Of a stretch of DNA of 64,000 nucleotides, positions 58,100-64,000 are shown piece by piece (the first letter of the stretch is position 1; each line of letters opens with the position of its first letter). Where the stretch lies: contig NZ_JOJL01000028.1 of the NCBI RefSeq assembly GCF_000721705.1, positions 124,001 through 188,000 of the forward strand, given 5' to 3'. The stretch is from Actinoplanes subtropicus (GTDB lineage: Bacteria; Actinomycetota; Actinomycetes; Mycobacteriales; Micromonosporaceae). A program made the translations under genes and the position numbers. The notes under the pieces are model-generated. The model made no database searches, was not told the origin of the DNA, and saw only the letters and a list, made by a program, of their open reading frames with translations.

Positions 58100-60085
58100 A
58101 TGAGCGAGACATTGGCGAACCTGTCATCGGAGACACGTTCCTTCCCGCCGCCGGAGCAGATCGCGGCGGACGCCAACGTCAAGGCCGATGCCTACGAGGA
58201 GGCGGCCGCCGACCGTCTCGCCTACTGGGCCGAACAGGCCGAGCGGCTCTCCTGGGCGAAGAAGTGGGACCAGGTGCTCGACTGGTCGAACCCGCCGTTC
58301 GCGAAGTGGTTCATCGGCGGCGAGCTGAACGTGGCGTACAACTGTGTCGACCGGCACGTCGAGGCCGGCCGGGGTGACAAGGTCGCCATCCACTGGGAGG
58401 GCGAGCCCGGCGACACCCGCACGATCACGTACAACGATCTGCTCAAGAGCGTCAGCCAGGCCGCCAACACGCTGACCGACCTCGGCGTCGGCGCCGGCGA
58501 CCGGGTGGCCATCTACCTGCCGATGATCCCGGAGGCCGCGGTTGCGATGCTGGCCTGCGCCCGGATCGGCGCGACGCACAGCGTGGTCTTCGGCGGCTTC
58601 TCGGTGGACGCGCTCGCCACCCGGATCAAGGACGCCGACGCGAAGCTGGTGATCACGGCCGACAGCGGTTACCGGCGGGGCAAGCCGTCGGCGCTGAAGC
58701 CGACCGTCGACGAGGCCGTCGCGCAGTGCCCGAGCATCGAGAACGTGCTGGTGGTCCGCCGCACCGGGCAAGAGGTCGCCTGGGGCGAGAAGGACAAGTG
58801 GTGGCACGAGACCGTCGAGCAGGCGAGCCCGGAGCACGAGGCGCAGCCGTTCGACAGCGAGCACCCGCTGTTCATCCTCTACACCTCGGGCACGACCGGT
58901 AAGCCGAAGGGCATCCTGCACACCACCGGCGGATACCTGACCCAGACGTCGTTCACCCACCACGCCGTCTTCGACCTCAAGCCGGAGACTGACGTCTACT
59001 GGTGCACGGCCGACATCGGCTGGGTGACCGGCCACTCCTACATCGTCTACGGCCCGCTCTCCAACGGCGCCACCCAGGTGATGTACGAGGGCACGCCGGA
59101 CACCCCGGGCCGCGACCGCTTCTGGCAGATCGTCGACAAGTACGGCGTGTCCATTCTGTACACCGCGCCCACCCTGATCCGCACGATGATGAAGTGGGGC
59201 GACGACCTCCCGGCCGGCTACGACCTGTCGTCGCTGCGCATCCTGGGCAGCGTCGGCGAGCCGATCAACCCGGAGGCCTGGATCTGGTACCGGAAGAACA
59301 TCGGCCGCGACCGTACGCCGGTGGTCGACACCTGGTGGCAGACCGAGACCGGGGCCATCATGATCTCGCCGCTGCCGGGCGTGACGGTGGCCAAGCCGGG
59401 CTCGGCGATGACCCCGCTGCCGGGCATCAGCGCGGACGTGGTCGACGACCAGGCCGAGTCGGTGCCGAACGGGGGCGGCGGCTTCCTGGTGCTGCGCGAG
59501 CCGTGGCCGTCGATGCTGCGTACGATCTGGGGCGACGACAAGCGGTTCATCGACACGTACTGGTCGCGCTTCGGCGCCGGCACCGGGCAGGGCGACTCGT
59601 GGGTCTACTTCGCCGGTGACGGCGCGAAGCGCGACGAGGACGGCGCGATCTGGCTGCTCGGCCGGGTCGATGACGTCATGCTGATCTCCGGCCACAACAT
59701 CTCCACCACCGAGGTGGAGTCGGCGCTGGTCTCGCACCCGGCGGTCGCCGAGTCGGCGGTGGTCGGCGCGACCGACCCGACCACCGGCCAGGCGATCGTG
59801 GCGTTCGTGATCCCGCGCGGCAATGTGGACACTTCCGGCGACAAGGGCGAGCAGCTCACCGTCGACCTGCGCAACCACGTGGCCAAGACGCTCGGCCCGA
59901 TCGCCAAGCCGCGGCAGATCATGCTGGTCGCCGAGCTGCCGAAGACCCGCTCCGGCAAGATCATGCGCCGCCTGCTCAAGGACGTGGCCGAGCACCGCTC
60001 GCTCGGCGACGTGACAACGCTGCAGGACTCCGCGGTGATGGACCTGATCTCCGACGGCATGAAGACCGCAAAATCCGAGGACTAG
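58100..60085 (+). CDS. acsA: Acetyl-CoA synthetase
   Basis: 661 residues, ATG with GAGGAG upstream. ANL superfamily: YTSGTTGKPKG (P-loop), WWQTETG, GRVDDVMLISGHNI hinge, and the conserved lysine in RSGKIMRR that is acetylated in regulation. Converts acetate, ATP and CoA to acetyl-CoA in the cytoplasm. Full length for the family. A strong terminator follows. Confidence 0.97.
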   Translation: MSETLANLSSETRSFPPPEQIAADANVKADAYEEAAADRLAYWAEQAERLSWAKKWDQVLDWSNPPFAKWFIGGELNVAYNCVDRHVEAGRGDKVAIHWEGEPGDTRTITYNDLLKSVSQAANTLTDLGVGAGDRVAIYLPMIPEAAVAMLACARIGATHSVVFGGFSVDALATRIKDADAKLVITADSGYRRGKPSALKPTVDEAVAQCPSIENVLVVRRTGQEVAWGEKDKWWHETVEQASPEHEAQPFDSEHPLFILYTSGTTGKPKGILHTTGGYLTQTSFTHHAVFDLKPETDVYWCTADIGWVTGHSYIVYGPLSNGATQVMYEGTPDTPGRDRFWQIVDKYGVSILYTAPTLIRTMMKWGDDLPAGYDLSSLRILGSVGEPINPEAWIWYRKNIGRDRTPVVDTWWQTETGAIMISPLPGVTVAKPGSAMTPLPGISADVVDDQAESVPNGGGGFLVLREPWPSMLRTIWGDDKRFIDTYWSRFGAGTGQGDSWVYFAGDGAKRDEDGAIWLLGRVDDVMLISGHNISTTEVESALVSHPAVAESAVVGATDPTTGQAIVAFVIPRGNVDTSGDKGEQLTVDLRNHVAKTLGPIAKPRQIMLVAELPKTRSGKIMRRLLKDVAEHRSLGDVTTLQDSAVMDLISDGMKTAKSED

Positions 60086-60099
60086 GACCGACCGTACGT

Positions 60100-60129
60100 T
60101 TCGGGGGCCGGCGCTCGCCGGCCCCCGAA
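60100..60129 (+). terminator. Terminator of acsA
   Basis: TTCGGGGGCCGGC / GCCGGCCCCCGAA stem of 13 bp with a 4-base loop, 15 bp after the acsA stop. Confidence 0.8.
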
Positions 60130-60211
60130 CACGTTATGGTCCTGGCATAGCACGTAACTGATCGATATCGGTTTCCCCAATACATCGCTGTCTTTACATA
60201 CGTTTACCCAA

Positions 60212-60234
60212 GCCCCGAACGACGGGGCCGTTTT
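60212..60234 (+). promoter_or_regulatory. Terminator-like hairpin in the leader of the M6 protease gene
   Basis: GCCCCG-AACGA-CGGGGC followed by CGTTTTAC, 52 bp before the protease start, then a second stem GCCGGGC/GCCCGGC (60238-60263). Could act as an attenuator. Confidence 0.4.
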
Positions 60235-60285
60235 ACAGCCGGGCCGCACCCCTAGCGCCCGGCCACATAAGCGGAGGTAAGCGTC

Positions 60286-62652
60286 GTGCGCAAGGTAGTC
60301 GTAGGACTGCTCGGCGCCGTGCTGGTCACCAGCGTCGGGGTCATGCTCCCGACGGTGGCCCAGGCGGCACCACCCGTCGACCCGGCCCCCTCGGCGATCT
60401 CGCGAGGCGAGTCCCAGGTCGACGATCTGCCCAACCCCCTCGAGGACAAACGCCGCGCGCTCCGGACGCAGGCGGTCTCGGACGTGGTCAGCGGCGAGGC
60501 CAAGGCCGAGACCAGGAACGGCAGCCAGGTCGTCAAGGTCGGCCACACCCGCGGCGGCATCGGGGGCAGAAAAGGCAAGGACCAGTACGTCGAGTTGAGC
60601 CGCCAGCGCACCGACAAGATCTTCGTGATCCTGGCCGAGTTCGGCAACGATCGGGACCCCGCCTACCCGGACGTCGACTCCGACCCGAACACGCCCGGCC
60701 CGGCGACCTTCGACGGGCCGCTCAACAACTCGATCCCCCAGCCGGACCGCACCACGAACAACTCGACGATCTGGCAGTCGGACTACTCGGCCGACTACTA
60801 CCGGAACCTGTACTTCGGGGTCGGTAAGAACACCGAGTCCGTCAAGAAGTACTTCGAGTCCCAGTCGTCCGGCCGGTACAGCGTGGACGGTGAGGTCACC
60901 GACTGGGTCAAGGTGAAGTACAACGAGGCCCGCTACGGCCGGGACGTCTGCGGCAGCCACGTCTGCAACAACGTCTGGGCGCTCGTGCGGGACGCTGCCA
61001 ACCAGTGGGTCGCCGACCAGCTGGCCGCCGGCCGGACCCTCGCCGAGGTGACCGCCGACCTGAAGTCGTTCGACCAGTACGACCGCTACGACTACGACGG
61101 CGACGGCAACTTCAACGAGCCGGACGGCTACATCGACCACTTTCAGATCGTGCACGCCGGCGGCGACCAGGCCGACGGCGACCCGCAGCAGGGCGAGGAC
61201 GCGATCTGGAGCCACCGGTGGTACGCGTACTCGACCGGCCAGGGCACCACGGGCCCGGCGGGCAACCTGCTCGGCGGCACCCAGGTCGGCAACACCGGCG
61301 TCTGGATCGGTGACTACACCATCCAGCCCGAGAACGGCGGCCTGAGCGTCTTCGTGCACGAGTACACCCACGACCTCGGCCTGCCGGACGACTACGACAC
61401 CAGCGGCGGTGGCGACAACAACAGCGAATATTGGACGCTGATGGCGCAGAGCCGCCTCGGCGCGGCCGGCGACCAGGCGATCGGCACCCACCCGGGCGAC
61501 CTCGGCGCCTGGAACAAGCTGCAGCTCGGCTGGCTCAACTACGCCTCGGTCAAGGCCGGCCAGAAGAAGGTCGTCCAGCTCGGCCCGGAGGAGTACAACA
61601 GCAAGAAGCCGCAGGCCGTCGTGGTCACGCTGCCCGACAAGGCGGTCACCACCGACCTGGGCCAGCCGTTCGCCGGGACGAAGCAGTTCTTCTCCGGCAA
61701 CGCCGACGGGCTCAACACCTCGCTCACCCACGACATCGACCTGACCGGCAAGACCAGCGGCAGCGTCACGGTCAAGGGCCGGTACAACATCGAGAAGGAC
61801 TACGACTACCTGTACTTCGAGGTGTCCGCCGACGGCGGGACGACCTGGACCCCGCAGAACGGCACGCTCAACGGCGCGCCGCTGCCGGTCGACTCGAGCA
61901 ACGTGCCGGCGCTGACCGGGAGCTCGAACGGCGCCTGGGCGGACATCGCGATCCCGCTGAACGCGTACGCGGGGAAGGCGATCAAGTTCCGGCTGCACTA
62001 CATCACCGACGGCGGCGTCTCCGCGGGCGGCTTCTTCGGTGACGAGCTCACGATCACGGCGGACGGCGCGACCGTCCTGGCCGACGGCGCCGAGGGCGCC
62101 ACGACGTGGGCGCTCGGCGGCTTCTCGATCGTCGGCGCGAACGTGACCAGCAAGTACCCGAACTACTACATCGCCGGCAACCGCAGCTACACGTCGTACG
62201 ACCGGTACCTCGCGACCGGGCCGTACAACTTCGGCTGGACGTCCACGAAGCCCCGCTGGGTGGAGCACTACAACTACCAGACCGGTCTGCTGATCTCGTA
62301 CTGGGACACCTCGCAGGCCGACAACAACACCAACGTGCACCCGGGTGCGGGCCGCAACCTCTACATCGACTCGCACCCGAAGCCGTTCAACAACGTCAAC
62401 GGCGTTCCGTTCCGGTCCCGGATCCAGGTCTACGACGCTCCGTTCAGCCTGTACCCGACCGACGGCATGCTGCTGCACGTCGACGGCAAGGCCTCGCCGG
62501 TGTGGCCGCAGTTCCCCAGCCCGGTCTTCAACGACAAGGGCAAGTACTTCTACACCGAACTGCCGAACCAGGGCGTCAAGCTGCCCGCGGTCGGCGTCAA
62601 GATCGGGGTGCTCAGCCAGAACGGCACCTCGATGACGGTCGCGGTCTCCTGA
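60286..62652 (+). CDS. Secreted immune-inhibitor-A-type M6 metalloprotease
   Basis: 788 residues, GTG start with GCGGAGG upstream. Signal peptide ends at VAQAAPP (about 28). M6 catalytic domain with the zinc motif HEYTH (H358), the downstream GLPDDYD acid, and a Ca-binding loop DYDGDGNFNEPDG about 270. The C-terminal third is the immune-inhibitor-A beta-rich part. Secreted protease; relatives degrade antibacterial or matrix proteins, others are nutritional in soil actinomycetes. Confidence 0.92.
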   Translation: MRKVVVGLLGAVLVTSVGVMLPTVAQAAPPVDPAPSAISRGESQVDDLPNPLEDKRRALRTQAVSDVVSGEAKAETRNGSQVVKVGHTRGGIGGRKGKDQYVELSRQRTDKIFVILAEFGNDRDPAYPDVDSDPNTPGPATFDGPLNNSIPQPDRTTNNSTIWQSDYSADYYRNLYFGVGKNTESVKKYFESQSSGRYSVDGEVTDWVKVKYNEARYGRDVCGSHVCNNVWALVRDAANQWVADQLAAGRTLAEVTADLKSFDQYDRYDYDGDGNFNEPDGYIDHFQIVHAGGDQADGDPQQGEDAIWSHRWYAYSTGQGTTGPAGNLLGGTQVGNTGVWIGDYTIQPENGGLSVFVHEYTHDLGLPDDYDTSGGGDNNSEYWTLMAQSRLGAAGDQAIGTHPGDLGAWNKLQLGWLNYASVKAGQKKVVQLGPEEYNSKKPQAVVVTLPDKAVTTDLGQPFAGTKQFFSGNADGLNTSLTHDIDLTGKTSGSVTVKGRYNIEKDYDYLYFEVSADGGTTWTPQNGTLNGAPLPVDSSNVPALTGSSNGAWADIAIPLNAYAGKAIKFRLHYITDGGVSAGGFFGDELTITADGATVLADGAEGATTWALGGFSIVGANVTSKYPNYYIAGNRSYTSYDRYLATGPYNFGWTSTKPRWVEHYNYQTGLLISYWDTSQADNNTNVHPGAGRNLYIDSHPKPFNNVNGVPFRSRIQVYDAPFSLYPTDGMLLHVDGKASPVWPQFPSPVFNDKGKYFYTELPNQGVKLPAVGVKIGVLSQNGTSMTVAVS

Positions 62653-62660
62653 TCCGCACG

Positions 62661-62694
62661 ACGGCGCCCGGGGAGCGTGCTCTCCGGGCGCCGT
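62661..62694 (+). terminator. Terminator of the M6 protease gene
   Basis: ACGGCGCCCGG / CCGGGCGCCGT, 11-bp perfect outer stem with an inner GAGC/GCTC pairing, 8 bp after the stop. Confidence 0.75.
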
Positions 62695-62772
62695 CCGCGT
62701 TTCCGGAACCCGCGGGGCTCGCGCCACGTCATACTCGGCACGCCTCGCTTCGCTCGGAAGGACAAACCGACC

Positions 62773-63144
62773 ATGAGGTACGCCGAGCCGGCAGCCCTCG
62801 CCGCATTGCTGGTCGCCCTGGCAGCCGGCTGTTCGAGCATGCAGCCCATCGGCCCGGAGAGTCCCGGCTTCTCCCCCACCCGGCCCCCGAGCGGGCCGCC
62901 CAGCGAGCCCACCGACAACGACAAGCCCGCCGGCTGGATCGTCGGCACGGTCACGGCCGGCGGCACCGGCCCCTGCTACGGCCTGGTCACCGACGACGGC
63001 ATCCAGTACGCCCTGCACTCCGTCGCCGGCACTCGTCTGGACAAGGGCACCCGGGCCCGGATCCAGGGCACCCCCGCCAAGATCCGGATCGATTGCGGTC
63101 CGGGCCGGTTCCTCGAGATGACGGTCGCCGAGCCGTTGCGGTGA
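62773..63144 (+). CDS. Small lipoprotein
   Basis: 123 residues from ATG 62773. Lipobox LAAGC near residue 20, a Pro-rich linker (about 25-50), then a small beta-rich domain (WIVGTVTAGGTGPCYGLVTDDG, RIDCGPGRFLEM) with two cysteines, possibly an OB-like fold. Function unknown. Confidence 0.75.
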   Translation: MRYAEPAALAALLVALAAGCSSMQPIGPESPGFSPTRPPSGPPSEPTDNDKPAGWIVGTVTAGGTGPCYGLVTDDGIQYALHSVAGTRLDKGTRARIQGTPAKIRIDCGPGRFLEMTVAEPLR

Positions 63145-63178
63145 CCATCGATGCCACCGAACCGCCTAGGCTGGACCC

Positions 63179-64000
63179 ATGGTTGACGAGTCGTGTGTCC
63201 TGGTGGAGGGGCCCTGGACGCACCGTTTCGTCGGCGCGAACGGCAGCCGGTTCCACGTCGTCGAGGCCGGGACCGGCCCGCTCGTGCTGTTCCTGCACGG
63301 CTTTCCCGAGTTCTGGTGGGCGTGGCACGACGTGCTGACCCGGGTCGCCGACGCCGGCTTCCGGGCCGTCGCGATCGACCTGCGTGGTTACGGCGCCAGC
63401 GACAAACCCCCGCGCGGCTACGACGGCTACACCATGGCCGCGGATGTGACCGGCCTGATCCGGGCGCTCGGCGAGCGCTCCGCGATGATCGTCGGGGCCG
63501 GCGCCGGCGGCATGATCGGCTGGGCCGCCGCCGCGTTCCACCCCAAGCTGGTCAGCCGCCTGGTGGTGCTGGGCGCGGCGCACCCGCTGCGGTTGCGGGC
63601 CGCGCTCTTCGCCGACCCGCGCGGGCAGCTGGCCGCCTCGTCGACCGTGCTGCGCTTCCAGGTGCCGCGGTACGAGCACGTGCTCACTCGGGACGACGCG
63701 GCGCTGGTCGGCGAGCTGATGACCCGCTGGGCCGGTCCGCAGTGGCGGAAGACGCCCGAGTTCGCGGACTACGTGGCCCGCTGCCGGGGGGCGATGCAGA
63801 TCCCGCAGGCGGCGTTCTGCGCGCTCGAGGCGTACCGCTGGGTGGCGCGCAGCGCGGTCCGGCTGCAGGGCTACCGGTTCGTCAAGCTGATGCAGCACCC
63901 GCTGATCACGCCCACCCTGCAGCTGCACGGCGCGCTGGACACGGCCACCCTGCCGCGGACGGCGCAGGGCTCCGGTCGCTACGTGATCGCGCCGTACGAG
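63179..64000 (+). CDS. Alpha/beta-fold hydrolase, epoxide-hydrolase-like (cut by window edge)
   Basis: 274 codons to the right edge, no stop reached. LFLHGFPEFWWAW (oxyanion HGFP) and DLRGYGASDKP match epoxide hydrolases/EphE. The nucleophile elbow, usually GHDWGG, reads GAGAGGMIGW: the Asp is replaced by Gly. The Cap domain follows. Without the nucleophile it is unlikely to be an ordinary epoxide hydrolase. Position near acsA fits the actinobacterial ephE neighbourhood. Confidence 0.8.
   Translation, partial: MVDESCVLVEGPWTHRFVGANGSRFHVVEAGTGPLVLFLHGFPEFWWAWHDVLTRVADAGFRAVAIDLRGYGASDKPPRGYDGYTMAADVTGLIRALGERSAMIVGAGAGGMIGWAAAAFHPKLVSRLVVLGAAHPLRLRAALFADPRGQLAASSTVLRFQVPRYEHVLTRDDAALVGELMTRWAGPQWRKTPEFADYVARCRGAMQIPQAAFCALEAYRWVARSAVRLQGYRFVKLMQHPLITPTLQLHGALDTATLPRTAQGSGRYVIAPYE

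Noticed and set aside
1..64000. CRISPR array, prophage or insertion sequence
   Set aside because: No regularly spaced repeats, cas genes, integrase, transposase or phage structural genes were seen; the inverted-repeat element at 56 kb has no transposase.

Overview
This window is high-GC (about 70% or more) actinobacterial chromosome. The gene order topA, tmk fusion, holB, hppA, bldG, helicase, tad pilus genes, 6C RNA, HAD hydrolase, acsA is the actinobacterial core arrangement also found in Streptomyces and Mycobacterium. The MFS-dTMP kinase fusion, DUF5753/DUF397 pairs and DUF6232 genes point to a filamentous actinomycete, most likely Micromonosporaceae (Actinoplanes-like). That family assignment is inference from gene content, not from a search.

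Layout. 1-3.8 kb: tail of an XPB-type helicase, a PadR/HAAS pair with a clear operator, and a non-homologous end-joining set (separate LigD polymerase and ligase genes, divergent Ku). 3.8-7.5 kb: Nudix hydrolase, MFS transporter, secreted M4 protease. 7.5-14 kb: a scar of two truncated NTPases that share overlapping stop codons, then a compact vanHAX glycopeptide-resistance operon followed by a NarL-type (not VanR/VanS-type) two-component system. 14-22 kb: lipoprotein, tRNA-Thr(CGT), membrane metallophosphoesterase, RicT/PSP1 protein, an LPXTG surface protein, a WXG/EspC/YbaB-like trio and holB. 22-25.6 kb: a cell-wall island with an HTH-TM-Ig regulator, a secreted M15-like hydrolase, and two adjacent secreted proteins that carry nearly identical I36-type domains on different catalytic modules (NlpC/CHAP-like and SpoIID). 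25.6-32.5 kb: a TetR/FAD reductase pair with a shared operator, two DUF5753-HTH/DUF397 pairs, and two DUF6232 genes behind duplicated hairpin-bearing leaders. 32.5-46.2 kb: DUF2231 membrane protein, PfpI protein, MFS-Tmk fusion, PLP aldolase, TetR, FAD sugar/lactone oxidase, topA, two lineage-specific genes and hppA. 46.4-49.6 kb: anti-sigma/BldG pair and an MrfA-type helicase. 49.6-54.6 kb: a tight tad/flp pilus operon whose tadA ATPase is frameshifted. 54.6-64 kb: 6C RNA, HAD-IB hydrolase, a 700-bp gene-free stretch bounded by long inverted repeats, a PH-domain protein, a Fic-like protein, acsA, an M6 protease, a lipoprotein and a truncated (window edge) alpha/beta hydrolase.

How it fits together. 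Several blocks concern the envelope: VanH makes D-lactate, VanA joins it to D-Ala, and VanX removes D-Ala-D-Ala, so the host's peptidoglycan would end in D-Ala-D-Lac. The nearby hydrolase island, LPXTG protein and lipoproteins act outside the membrane. The most unusual items are the vanHAX operon with an atypical two-component neighbour, the I36-fusion twins, the broken tadA in an otherwise intact pilus operon, the covarying leader hairpins at the DUF6232 genes, and the inverted-repeat element at 55.9-56.6 kb.
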